The notes under the pieces were generated by a model. That model did not search any database. It had not been told where the DNA came from and was given only the letters and a program-made list of their open reading frames with translations. From Ooceraea biroi (Eukaryota; Arthropoda; Insecta; Hymenoptera; Formicidae), in assembly GCF_003672135.1 (NCBI RefSeq), contig NC_039506.1:5704001-5768000 (forward strand): a DNA stretch of 64,000 nt. The letters run 5' to 3'. The position numbers and the translations under genes were made by a program. Each line of letters opens with the position of its first letter. Position 1 is the stretch's first letter. Below, piece by piece: positions 12,397 through 22,490 of the stretch.

Positions 12397-13685
12397 TTGG
12401 GTTGTTCGGAAAGTTATTTCGTTTTTTCAAGGAAAAATGAAAGGCGGTTTTTTCATATTTAGAATAAATTTTATTCAGTGATGTATTGGCCATTTTGTTC
12501 CACTACCTTTCGCCATCTTTCTGGCAACTTTAAGATTCCACGTTCATAGAAGTCCTTCTCCTTATTGATAAAAAATTGAAGCAAGTGATTTTTGACGCCT
12601 TCATTTGAATCGAAGTTTACATTGTTCAAAGAATTTTGTAGAGATCGGAACAAATGGTAATCGGATGGTGCCAGATCAGGAGAGTATGGTGAGTGTGGTA
12701 GCACATCCCATCCAAGCTGTAAAAGCTTCTGGCGAGTGACCAAACTTGTGTGTGGTCTGGCATTGTCGTGATGGAATACGACACCTTTCCTATTCGCCAA
12801 TTCTGGTCGCTTCTGCTTGATGGCAGCATCCAATTCATCCAACTGACGACAATACACTTTCGAATCAATCGTCTGGTTGCTTGGTAGTAGCTCGAAAAAT
12901 ACGATTCCCTTCCAATCCCACCATACAGAAAGCATCATCTTCTTTTGATGAATATCTGCCTTGGATGTCGATTGAGCAGGTTCATCTTGCCTGGACCATG
13001 ATCGTTTTCGCTTAACATTGTTGTAAACAATCAATTTTTCATCTCTAGTTATGATTCGCTTCAAAAATGGTTCATTTTCTTCACGTTTCAACAATGAATC
13101 GCAGATGGTAATGCGTCGAATCAAGTCAATTTCCTTTTGAATTGTGTGGAACCCAAATATCGAGCTTTGAAACGAATCCAAAGCGTTTCAAATGATCGTA
13201 AACGGTCGAATTCGATAAATTTAACTTTTCAGCAATTTCGCGTGTTGTTATGCGACGGTTTGCATCCACCAGAGCCTTTATTTTCTCGTCATCAGCTTTA
13301 ATTGGCCGACCTGAACGTGGTGCATCTTTCAAATCGAAATTTCCAGTACGAAATTTCGAAAACCAATTCTGACACTGACGTTCACTCAATACATCTTCTC
13401 CGTATACGGCACACAATTTTCTTCTCGCTTGCACTGCATTTTTACCCTTTCGGTAGTAAAAAAGCAAAATATTACGAAAATGCTCACTTTGATTTTCCAT
13501 GTTTGATGTGATGCCAAACAAAAATTACTTGACAGATCGCAACACAATAAGATACTAAATGACGTCTGAAATGTCAGTTGTCAAAATATAAAACGAATTT
13601 GTCACTTAGAGTAAGGTTAAGTATCGAGGAACGCGACTAACGACATCTCTTTGTGAAAAACGAAATTACTTTCCGAACAACCCAA
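12397..13685 (-). mobile_element. mariner transposon with near-perfect terminal repeats
   Basis: The terminal inverted repeats are about 30 bp: TTGGGTTGTTCGGAAAGT at the left edge, with its complement at the right edge and one mismatch shortly after. TA dinucleotides flank both ends (12395-12396 and 13686-13687), the target duplication expected of mariner. The length of 1,289 bp is the usual size for a full element. The transposase gene inside is read on the minus strand. Confidence 0.93.
12471..13521 (-). pseudogene. mariner transposase, frameshifted
   Basis: The N-terminal half is read from 13521 down to about 13126: helix-turn-helix DNA binding, with RQCQNWFSKFRTG and RSGRPIKADD typical of mariner. 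The catalytic half is read from about 13181 to 12471 in another frame. The two frames overlap at 13126-13181, so one indel separates them. The catalytic triad positions can be seen: TRDEKL (first Asp, where TGDEKW is more usual), HHDNARPH (second) and YSPDLAPSDYHLF (third), with 34 residues between the last two as in mariner D,D34D. The break means it probably no longer makes active transposase. Only a recent loss is implied, because the rest is open. Confidence 0.9.
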
Positions 13686-14138
13686 TAGTTCACGCACGCC
13701 ACGAGCAATCTGAAGTTCGAAAGCAAAATTCGGACTTCAGATTAGAATAAATTAACAATAAGAGAGAGATTATGCAACGAACTGTCAGAAAGACACATCA
13801 AGCCAAATGTACTTTAATTTAACAAACAAACAAATGCGTTCTTTTAACACATGGTAATATAAAATGCCAATTTATAGTGTGTTAAAAGTAAACACAGGCT
13901 TTAATATATCGTAAATATGAATGGCCAAAAGCTGCAGATTCTGTTCGGTTTCTGCTGTCAATCTGCCGTCAAATGTTAACAGATCCTGCTCGGTTTCTGC
14001 CGCCAATCTGCTGTCAGAGTCTGTTAGCAGGCTCTGCTGACAGATCACTATCCTAACGCGGACATAACGGATGCCAATTTGCTATCAACTTCTGCAGTAA
14101 TCTGTTGCCAATCTGCTGGCAGATTGCTCACATTTTGC

Positions 14139-14489
14139 TTACTGGGTAGCTTCTTCTTTTATATGTAGCGACACTGGTGGTTCTTGTAGCCTCACGTGGA
14201 TCAAATCTCGCAGTAAGCGTAAAATTTTCAAACGATACCTTTCAATGATGACGATGATGCAGCTAGATGATGCAAATGATGATGATGAATCACCGATATC
14301 AGCTTTCTCACCGCATGAGGAACTGCATTCGCGTACTTGTATTCTCACATATTTCACACACAATTTCCTGGCACGAAGCCTTACTAACGATTTTAATAAC
14401 ATTCTGCCGATGTTGATGCGGCGACCAACGATCGCCGCGAATACACACGATAATATCCACGTGTAAACGAAATACAGAGTCGCTGCCAA
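14139..14489 (-). CDS. hypothetical small protein ending in transposon DNA (doubtful)
   Basis: An open frame of 116 codons starts at ATG 14489. It has a hydrophobic N-terminus (LYFVYTWILSCVFAAIV) resembling a signal anchor, then Arg/Lys-rich and Ser-rich stretches. I do not recognise it. It is oriented head-to-head with SPT4. Its final residues and stop codon lie in the right end of the foldback element, so if real it has been truncated or extended by the insertion. It could equally be a chance frame. Confidence 0.2.
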   Translation of the reverse strand: MAATLYFVYTWILSCVFAAIVGRRINIGRMLLKSLVRLRARKLCVKYVRIQVRECSSSCGEKADIGDSSSSFASSSCIIVIIERYRLKILRLLRDLIHVRLQEPPVSLHIKEEATQ

Positions 14490-14994
14490 TAAGTGACGTT
14501 AGCGTCGATATTATTTTAAACTAATTCAATGTCTTGGGAGTACCAAAGATTTCTGAAATAAATATGTGATACGAAACGAATCGCTCGGTTATTTTTCGCC
14601 CCGCAATGTTAACTCGTAATTTCCGTAAAACGATAAAATTCAACAAATCGTTGACTAAAACCTGAGTAAAATTTTACCGCCGTTGAATGAATTATTAAAA
14701 ACAAAAAAATAGATGGCACTACGCTGTTCCATAAACTGTAGCGGCTGCGACGTCACAACAGGCGCGGACCAATCCCGAACCGTTATTTGGACAATATTTA
14801 TCGCCACAAAACTCTCACCTCGCAATTAGTTGAAAACATATCTGCTATGTGGCGACACTGCATGCGGCATTTCACGATTTCACCTGTACTGTAGTAGACT
14901 GTTGTAGATGTAGACCAGTTTAATTCTACTGTGTTCATTGTAAATTTAATTTATAATAAACTTATTTAATTTGTGTTAAACGTGAATTATAGTA
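14490..14994. promoter_or_regulatory. SPT4 upstream region with CRE-like and CCAAT motifs
   Basis: Upstream of the SPT4 start codon there is a CRE-like GACGTCAC at 14749-14756 and a CCAAT at 14769-14773. No TATA box stands out. This arrangement fits a housekeeping promoter; the exact start of transcription cannot be read from sequence. Confidence 0.4.
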
Positions 14995-16202
14995 ATGTCC
15001 ATGGAGACTGTACCGAAAGATTTGCGTGGATTAAGAGCATGTTTAGTATGCTCTTTAATTAAGGTACATATAATATGTGTGTTGCGTTATATGTAACCAA
15101 TATCTTGAGTAAATTTGTAAAAGTTTTTCTGTTTCTAAGAAATAATTATATTTATAATTTATTTATAATGTTTTATTTATTTATAATGTTTTATAGACTT
15201 TCGATCAGTTTGAATTTGATGGCTGTGATAACTGTGACGAGTTTCTACGCATGAAGAATAACAAGGATAATGTTTTTGACTGTACAAGTTCAAACTTTGA
15301 TGGGTACTTTATCTAATTAATACACAGTTATTCAATAGTAATTTTTAAAGTGTATATAAATAATTTCATAGATATAGAGAATATATAACAAGAATTTTCT
15401 CATATCGAACAATTAAAATTTTAGAAATAGATTTTGTATGTAGCAATTATGCAGGTTTATTGTAAAAAGCGATATTTACACTAATTTTCTGTATTTCATT
15501 ATGTGAATATTGAATATTAAGAATGCTCGATATTTTTATTATAATAAAAACAAAAAGTACGATTTTGTCTCTATTATTTGCTTTGTATTTAACTCTTTAG
15601 AATGATTGCTGCAATGAGTCCAGAGGATAGTTGGGTATGCAAATGGCAAAGAATAAGTAAGTTACATTATCCTATTACTGATAACATTAATTCACATTTT
15701 TTTATTAATAATTAGTATAGTTAGAACTTGTGTCAAATATTTTATCTACCTTATATTAAAATTGTGTTTATCTCAAATTATTTCTACGATGTTTAGGTAC
15801 TGTAATAAATAGATTTATTTCCGTGATTTCCATTTGAAAGCATATAATACATTTATACAGGTATATTAATCTTACATGTACAAATGCTGATACATGTTTA
15901 TAGAGGAACTTATGCATACATATATTTTCTGAATTTTTAAGCTTTATTAAAACGAATTAGTACACATTGTTTCCTTAGCGTTAATTAATAACAAATTAGT
16001 ACACACTTGTTTCTTAGCGTTAAAATTTCGTTTTTATTCTAATCATTAACGGTCAATATTAATGGAGATTCTATTTCATTTAGATCGTTTCTGCAAAGGA
16101 GTTTACGCCATATCGGTATCTGGAAGATTACCAGCTGGAGTAATTAGAGAAATGAAGAGCAGAGGAATAGCGTATAGGCCACGCGACACGAGCCAACGTT
16201 AA
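14995..16202 (+). CDS. Spt4: transcription elongation factor SPT4
   Basis: Four exons, 14995-15063, 15197-15303, 15601-15656 and 16084-16202, give 116 residues, about the family length of 117. SPT4 pairs with SPT5 to form DSIF, which binds RNA polymerase II and controls pausing and processive elongation in the nucleus. The zinc-binding cysteines are visible at C16-x2-C19 (RACLVCSLIK) and C33-x2-C36 (DGCDNCDEF). The family hallmarks MSPEDSWVCKWQRI and CKGVYAISVSGRLP follow, and the C-terminus RGIAYRPRDTSQR is typical. Each intron has a GT donor and AG acceptor and the phases close exactly. The start is the ATG at 14995; a second Met lies two codons on. Confidence 0.96.
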
Positions 16203-16974
16203 TCATTAAAACTTTTTTATTTTCTGTGATACGTAGATAACATAATAAATTCTTTTTATATTGCATAATAACTAGATAACTAATTGAAATGTAATTATCA
16301 TTAATTTTCATGTTTATCATAGTTTCATCGCTCCATTTTTATATATATCATCGTATGTATGTCATTACTGAGAATTCTCAATAAGTTTAATAAATTATTA
16401 TAAATATTAAATTTGCATTTTGTTTTTCTTATATGACTTCATTAAATTGATTGAGATTGCGTCGGAATTTCACATTTATGTGACGAGATTACTTTTTTTT
16501 TAGTATTAATGCTTGGATGTCACTTTAATAAAATCTGCATGCAAAACGTATTTGAGTTTCTAAATTTGAAAACGTTGCAATGCGCAAAGAAAATGCGCAA
16601 AAATTGCTATTTAAATATGACTTCCTGGACATATATTAGATTGAGGATAAATTAAAGAGTATCTCATTACCGGCAATTGATTGTTTACGCAATTGAGCCA
16701 TAAATTTGCGCATGTTACATGATAGTTATTATCATTGTAAATAACTCGACCGCTTGTAATAACCGTTAAGCATAGGGAACAAGATACGCACTCTCCCTGA
16801 TGTAATGGCCAAGCCGGTAGCTCGGTGACGATCTAAAATAAATATAAATTGATATGGTTATACTTTACATTAATACAGTCTCCATAAAGATAGATATGTT
16901 AAATATATCTATCTTTAATAATAATCAGATATATACATATAGTATATATTAAATGCATAAAATATTAATAATCT
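16203..16974. other. convergent 3' flanks of SPT4 and synergin
   Basis: AT-rich DNA between two convergent genes. Several AATAAA-like signals follow SPT4, for example near 16243 and 16389. The minus-strand synergin 3' UTR presumably ends within this block. No other gene is seen. Confidence 0.5.
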
Positions 16975-19452
16975 CTAATAGGCAATATTTACTGGTATGT
17001 TAGCGTAAAAGGGTTCCATGTCAGCCCAAATCCGATCAATGTCCATTAAAAGATCATCAAATCCAATAATATTTATGTCCAGCTCTTTATAAGAAAAATT
17101 AACGCGTCTGCAAACAGCCGCGACCTCAGCTAATTCTAATGACAAAATATGATTTATATAATTCTCGTTCGGCACATCTTGAGTAAGTAATATAGCAATA
17201 TACGCATAAAGATTTGCTAGCATGTAGATACTTATGAGAGCACATGTAATAAAATTATTTTTTTTATAACGATAATCGTATCTATAAGATATGGTACTCA
17301 AAGAATACCTACGGCAAAGAAAGTTATATCCCTGGGCTGAACTTAGAACTTCCTGCAAAACTAATTCCGACGTGATACTGGTAAATATGTTGGCCGCAAC
17401 TTGTAACAGCAAAACACAGCTTTCCATATATTGCTTCCATTCCCAATATATAGTCTGCAATAGAAGTATCCGATAATGCATGCGATGAAGATTTGCTCCG
17501 TATTCTGACATTAATTAATTAATTAATTAATGTTCGAATTCAACACGTATGTACCTGCTGTGGAGCTTCTACGACTTGATCCTCATCTATACTCGAAGGT
17601 AAAAACGATTTAAGATCTAAGCTAGGCACAGATCCAGATCGTGGCAGTGCTTCGGATGGACCACTAATCAACTCTACGCTATTTATCGAAATGGCATCCT
17701 CTTTCTGAACACTCTTTCCTAAGAATAGCAAACTACTTGATTTACGAAACGAAACGAGACGTAAGCGGAGAAACGAAATTGCTGCTCGCGTGGCTGAAAT
17801 CACTAACCTGATTCTATCAATTGCCCTTCAATCCCATCGTCAAGTTTCAGATTACTGAAGGATTCAGATACTTCGGATACAAAGTTCAGATCTGTCGAGT
17901 TACCACTGTCAACACTAGTGTGCGTTTTAAACTCGAAATCCGCAAATATATTACTAAAGCTATCGGTATCTAAAGCATCTGACACGGAGGGATTGGCAGA
18001 CGGCTGTTCCGCAGACATAAACTCCCCGAATTCGTCAGCTGACTGACTATTAAAAGTTGAGTCTAAATTCGCGTCATTCACGATGGACGTCTCCTGGACT
18101 AATACACGCAGTGCGCTGTACTTATCCTCGTTTTGTTGCAAGCTCATTAAATCTTGTTGGACATTAGAATTGGATGCGTCTACTGTGACAGTCTACAGAG
18201 ATGGAATTCAGCACAGAAATGATAAATTAATATTAAAGTTACACTTACAAGCGTATAAAGACGTACTCGCTATGTGACTGATCAAAATTCATTTGTTACT
18301 TACCTTGGGTGTTAATTCCAGTTTAGGTAATACCTCTTTTTCATTGCTGAGATGCGTGACCTCCGTCACGTTTGCTAGACTGTTAAAGCCATCGTTATAG
18401 TCCTTAGGCGTGTCGTTATTTCTGATCACGGTGTCTTTGAGTATTACAGTCTTAGATTGGCTCTTCATCGCGCATTTAGGAAACAGTTCTGACGGCGACT
18501 CTATTGGAGACTGATCTTTGCCTTGATACGACAGATTCATGGCCACAGCTGGGCGAATTTGTGTGTTAACGTGCAAGGTTTTCGTGCCAGTAGTCGCTTT
18601 TTTAACTTTGTCGACTGTCTTCTTTACTCCTAAATTGTGATTAGCGAGTCTGCTGCCGATCGCGGAACCCTGCTTAGTGTCCCACATCGGTATAGCCGAA
18701 ACGCTGGGAATCGGCGCACTTTGGAACTCCGTGAACTCGTCGTACGACTCATCGAAAGACGCGGACGGAACTTCAGTCTGAACACGTGAAATTTGCTTCG
18801 CGTCCTTGAACAAATTGAAGCCATTACCAGGCGCACTACTGGATGCAGCAGCCTGGATCTTAACGTCGAAACCGGAGGATTTCCCAAAAATATTATTTGA
18901 GAAGGATACATTTGCGTCAAATGGTGCGTTCATGTGAGCCTTGGCTCGAGATTTCCCCTTAATCTCAGGAACATGTTTCGTTTCCGCTACGCCCGCACCA
19001 GATTCATCATTGTCGTGATGCTGAAGTTTCAGCACGCTGGTTTGCGCACTGGTGGGCTGCAGGTTCATCAGGCATTCTATATTCAAGTACGGCGTCGGTG
19101 GAAACGGCAGCAGGTGCAGAATGTCGAGGTTGTTAAAGGTGTAAGACGTTTGGGCGGCGGCCACGAGAGCCAGCACGACGTACAGCTCTTGCTCGGTCAG
19201 CTGTCCGGAATATTTCTGGTTAGCCAGGCTCCATATGTGACCAAGCACCTCTGTGGGAAGCTGGCTGGTGAGTAACAGTGGAAATACTTTATTGGTGTCG
19301 ACAAGCAGCTCGGCTTGCACGCCGTTCGACCTGACCCGGTCCTCCCGCACCGCCTCCCACACCATCTTGTAGACCGGCGGCAGGGTGGTCGAGTTGGTCC
19401 ACAGCCAGCTCGGCAGCTGGTTCAGTCTTTTGTTCGCGTGGTTCTTATTCAT
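16975..19452 (-). CDS. gamma-synergin-like EH-domain trafficking protein
   Basis: Exons on the minus strand: 19452-18304, 18192-17808, 17718-17555, 17454-17313 and 17177-16975, giving about 680 residues. The N-terminal 15-115 residues form an EH-domain-like fold (VYKMVWEAVREDR, LLTSQLPTEVLGHIWSLANQ, LTEQELYVVLALVA). The middle is acidic, with repeated short Asp/Phe motifs such as YDEFTEFQSAP, FGEFMSAEQ and FADFEF, like the motifs by which synergins bind AP-1 gamma-ear domains. The C-terminus carries WEWKQYMESCVLLLQVAANIF, matching the synergin tail. The family works at the trans-Golgi network in AP-1/clathrin sorting. The last intron is short; using donor GTAGGT at 17312 keeps the frame and removes a hydrophobic, intron-like stretch, but reading through it would also stay open. 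Confidence 0.82.
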
Positions 19453-20050
19453 GCTTCGCTCGTACCGGGTCTCTTACCGTGAATCTCACCGCTACATGCA
19501 GTGCGGATCACTACGTGAACTCGTCGAGCAGCACGAGCTCATTTTTCAAGCTGCTAGCTCGATACATACATCAGCATTGGCACCACGAAGAGAGGCTTGT
19601 GCGTGACATGCCGATCGCGTGCACACCGATCAACGTTCATTATAAGCAAGGAACGTCATCGTCTCACTGCATGCTGATGCTCGGTGCAACGAATGCAACG
19701 AACACGCACACACAAACGAACGTCTACAACCTGACGTTACGTCGACCGCAGTCGACTGATTGGACTGATCTGATGACCACTGATGACGTCACCTTGTCTA
19801 TGGCTATAAAATTACTAGATGGAGATGCCGCGATGAAGGAGGCCGCACGGAATTCTTCGATGGGTTCGTTTTAGCTGTACTTTATGTACTTTGCAATAAA
19901 ATGAGTCTGTGTATTTAATATCGGCGAAAAAGAGACAAAACAATATATAAATAATAATGATTATTGCGAAATAATGAAATAACTAGAATGACTAAACAAT
20001 TACTAAACACATGTGAAGACGCTATTATAAACGACCAAGCGAACCGCTCA
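19453..20050. promoter_or_regulatory. synergin upstream region with consensus CRE
   Basis: The 5' flank of the minus-strand synergin gene. It contains a perfect TGACGTCA at 19784-19791, the consensus CREB/ATF site, close to a GATTGG (inverted CCAAT) at about 19759. A 131-codon plus-strand frame (19479-19874) overlaps it, but it has no family resemblance and I treat it as chance. The function is inferred from motif and position only. Confidence 0.4.
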
Positions 20051-20185
20051 GGAACACAGAATAGAACATAAGGAATAAACAAAATTTCGACCAATAGAAA
20101 ACCATGCATGCATCATCAGTTCACGCATGCATGACTTTTCATTGGTCGAAATTTTGTTTATTCCTTATGTTCTATTCTGTGTTCC
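20051..20185. repeat. hairpin element A (45-bp arms)
   Basis: Two perfectly complementary arms of about 45 bp, 20051-20095 (starting GGAACACAGAATAGAACATA) and 20141-20185. They enclose a 45-bp centre that itself contains CATGCATG in both halves. No target duplication is obvious. It looks like a small foldback or MITE copy. Confidence 0.8.
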
Positions 20186-20211
20186 TTATTCCTCTCATTG
20201 TGTCTGGGCCC

Positions 20212-20470
20212 TTACACAATAGGTCTGTTCTTTTTAGCTGCACTGCTGAACTGGTGCAATAAGTTAGAGTGAGAAAAAATATACTGTCTCACTTTAACGT
20301 ATTGCACTAGTTCAGCAGTGCAGCTAAAAAGAACAGACCTAATGCAAAGGAACAGGCAACAGGAACAGGAAACAGCCAATCGCGTTGCTCGATTTGGTCA
20401 TCCGTACTCAAATCGTGTAACGCGATTGGTTATTCCCTGTTCCTGTTGCCTGTTCCTTTGCATTGTGTAA
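20212..20470. repeat. hairpin element C, interrupted by element B
   Basis: The arms read TTACACAAT/GCAAAGGAACAGGCAACAGG on the left and the complementary CCTGTTGCCTGTTCCTTTGC/ATTGTGTAA on the right. The left arm is interrupted after TTACACAAT by element B. Removing B and one copy of AAT restores a left arm that pairs with the right arm across the break, so C is older than B. Confidence 0.8.
20221..20340. mobile_element. hairpin element B inserted into element C
   Basis: A 120-bp near-palindrome with ends AGGTCTGTTC and GAACAGACCT and arms of about 45 bp with a few mismatches. It is flanked by AAT on both sides (20218-20220 and 20341-20343). The empty site is preserved as the opposite arm of element C, so the three-base target duplication is read directly. 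Three-base duplications are typical of PIF/Harbinger-derived MITEs, but those usually target TTA/TAA, so the superfamily is uncertain. Confidence 0.8.
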
Positions 20471-20753
20471 TAGGCTTTAGATGTAAATTTCTCCGAAACC
20501 AAGGCTCGTACATACACCCAAACCCTATTTTTACCTTCCCTTTCGAACGCACTATGACTCGTTCGAAAGTAGAGTTCACATGGGAAAGCTTCCTTGTGAA
20601 TAGTTTGGACACGAATCATGTATCATTACCGAGCGTAACGACCTAGTTCACGTCCACTTTGTCAGGCGGCGCATCAAACGTCAGGAAATCAGAGAGAATC
20701 TAGTAAGAGTGGAGCGGATCGGCCGGAAGCCGCCATTAACGGAGTAACTTTGA

Positions 20754-20754
<1 letters not shown>

Positions 20755-20786
<32 letters not shown>
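20755..20786. repeat. (CA)n microsatellite
   Basis: An uninterrupted AC dinucleotide run of about 32 bases inside the hAT-type element. Confidence 0.95.
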
Positions 20787-20788
<2 letters not shown>

Positions 20789-20898
20789 AATACTTTGTTA
20801 AAATATATTATTACAGTGTGTTACGAATGGATATAGGCAAAGGTCAGGTGATAATGATGCAAGAAAAGAAAAATTGTTTGTTTTGCACATATTTATAC

Positions 20899-21119
20899 CA
20901 GAGAGAAGCCTGAGAGCGGTCTACGCTCGCGTTTTAACTGTAACGCCTCAAACGTGGACATATGCGTTCCACTTGACGCTCCCAACGCTCGCGGCGTCAT
21001 TCTATCTTTATTCAATACTCAGTGAGCAATAAAGACAGAATCACTTCAATCACTTCAATGTCCACGTTTGAGGCGTTACAGTTAAAACGCGAGCGTGACC
21101 GCTCTCAGGCTTCTCTCTG
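20899..21119. mobile_element. small hAT-type MITE nested in the larger element
   Basis: A 221-bp element with ends CAGAGAGAAGCCTGAGAGCG and the complementary CGCTCTCAGGCTTCTCTCTG, and arms of about 60 bp differing only by a short gap. It is flanked by TTTATAC on both sides (20892-20898 and 21120-21126). It shares the CAGAGAGAA end with the host element, so the same transposase family probably moved both. It has no coding capacity. Confidence 0.85.
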
Positions 21120-22124
21120 TTTATACTGTCAGACGTTTATGAAGTGTTATTTATATACAATTTATAAATGTGTATAATATGAAATAAAGTATAAATAAAT
21201 GTATGTCTATATATTACAAAAATATGTATATCCATATATATATATATATTACAAATGTATATATTACAAGAATGAATAAACTGTAATGTGCAAAATACAA
21301 ATGATCCAGCAAACGCAAAATACCAGTTACATTATTGTTCAGTATAATTGCGAAGTCAGGTAGATAAATGCAATATACATTTACTTGTTTATGTAGCAAC
21401 TGCAATGTAAAGTGAGAAAGTATAAATATGTTGCTGTTGCTTATTATCTGTTAAGTATCACATCCTTGTGTTTGTAGTTGATGCATCCATAATTCTATAC
21501 GAGTTGTCTGTTTTACCTAAAAGACAAAAATACACATGTAAAAGAAACACTATGCTATATGATGAATGTATAATAATAATAAGTGAAGACATAGTCAATA
21601 TAACATGTTATATAACTTGTGTGGAAGTGTTGGGGATAGTACCAAAAAAACCAAGAAAATGTAAAAAATGCCAATTTCATATTAACAACAAAAATGATAA
21701 GTATAAAAGTACGGTTTATAATAACAAAAATATAAACTAAGTTTTATGTTCCTACAATAGTATAAAAACAGAATATGCAATAAATAAACATAACATAAAA
21801 TTCCCAAGTGTCATTAACATCACGAGTATTGCACATTCTACACATTTCTGTGTTGAACACATTACATATTATTAAAAGTAATACAAGTCAGTCTTGTAAC
21901 AAAAATAGAAAGAATATTATTCAATATTATGCATAGCCATTGTTTTGCTTCCAAAATACTGTCTCATCGCACTGAAAGTGTGAAACGTGCAAAGATTTCA
22001 ATCACCACGGAGAAAAATGCGGAAGTTTCTCCGTTAATGGCGGCACCAATCAGAAAAGGGAACACGATCCGCTCCACTCTTTCTAGATTCTCTCTGCAGG
22101 AAATGTGCCCGTGGAGGCTGGTGG

Positions 22125-22145
22125 CCGCTCTCAGGTTTCTCTCTG
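22125..22145. repeat. solo hAT-type terminus relic
   Basis: CCGCTCTCAGGTTTCTCTCTG is one base different from the right end of the nested MITE and lies 20 bp beyond the target duplication of the 1.4-kb element. No partner left end was found, so it looks like a remnant of an older copy. Confidence 0.6.
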
Positions 22146-22334
22146 ATAATACGTAAAGTGGCGCCACCATATGCATTTGGTATATTCCTTCCTGTCGTGA
22201 GAGTTTGAACTGCTTCTAACGCGATTCGCGGACAAATTTATTAAATCTACCTTTTTCAATTCTCGTCTTACGCCGGGCCTCTCCGGGACCTGGGGCTTTT
22301 CCAAATCTTCCGACATTTTCGCAGCGTTGTTCAA
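22131..22334 (-). CDS. hypothetical short frame divergent from mago (doubtful)
   Basis: A 67-codon frame starts at 22334, with an inner Met at 22316. It encodes a charged peptide (MSEDLEKPQVPERPG, then VRRELKKVD). A GTAGAT donor follows the Lys-Lys codons, so it may be a first coding exon. Its 3' part runs into the hAT relic. I do not recognise the protein and could not find a following exon on the minus strand. It may be a gene cut off by the insertions, or chance. Confidence 0.22.
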   Translation of the reverse strand: MNNAAKMSEDLEKPQVPERPGVRRELKKVDLINLSANRVRSSSNSHDRKEYTKCIWWRHFTYYQRET

Positions 22335-22490
22335 TTTCGAATCGGTGGTATATTTTGTTGTTTGTGTAACCTAACCATAAATGGCCGCTGTTCTAACCGT
22401 GTACGTTTTTATACGTAGGAAATGTAGAAAAGTGCTCGCAGCGCCAAAATGCCCAACCCTGTCCAAGAGTACTCAAAGAGCAACGTAAGG

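Larger units (their letters stand above)
11845..14148. mobile_element. foldback-type transposable element with tandem-repeat arms
   Basis: The two outer ends are inverted copies of one another: TACCCAGATAGCCAAG at the left and CTTACTGGGTA at the right, consistent with CCCAG termini flanked by a TA target duplication. Just inside each end are short tandem repeats in opposite orientation. On the left, a unit of about 50 bp containing CAGATTGGCGGCAGAAACCG repeats roughly three and a half times (about 12005-12190). On the right, the reverse complement pattern (TCGGTTTCTGCCGCCAATCTG) fills about 13925-14130. A mariner occupies 12397-13685. Without the mariner the element is about 1.0 kb and has no open frame of its own, so it looks non-autonomous. 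Superfamily not recognised. Confidence 0.7.
20690..22096. mobile_element. non-autonomous hAT-type element, 1.4 kb
   Basis: Termini CAGAGAGAATCTAG and CTAGATTCTCTCTG are inverted. The inverted repeat continues inward for about 55 bp with one 20-bp gap on the left side. The flanks are a perfect 8-bp duplication, CAGGAAAT (20682-20689 and 22097-22104). CAG ends with an 8-bp duplication are the hAT signature. There is no transposase; the only frame (21468-21740, 90 codons, KCKKC motif) is AT-rich and unrecognised. It contains a CA repeat at about 20755-20786 and a nested related element at 20899-21119. Confidence 0.85.

Noticed and set aside
11845..14148. CRISPR-like array because of regularly spaced repeats
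   Set aside because: The repeats are few, diverged and inverted around a transposon in an animal genome; there are no unique spacers.
19479..19874. 131-codon plus-strand frame upstream of synergin
   Set aside because: It overlaps the promoter with the CRE motif. The peptide is His/Thr/Ser-rich without family features, so it is probably chance.
21468..21740. 90-codon frame with KCKKC motif inside the hAT-type element
   Set aside because: The composition is that of AT-rich non-coding DNA, and no transposase motif is present.
22449..22490. 14-residue N-terminal extension of mago
   Set aside because: The inner ATG gives exactly the conserved 146-residue family length; the extension has no counterpart in the family.
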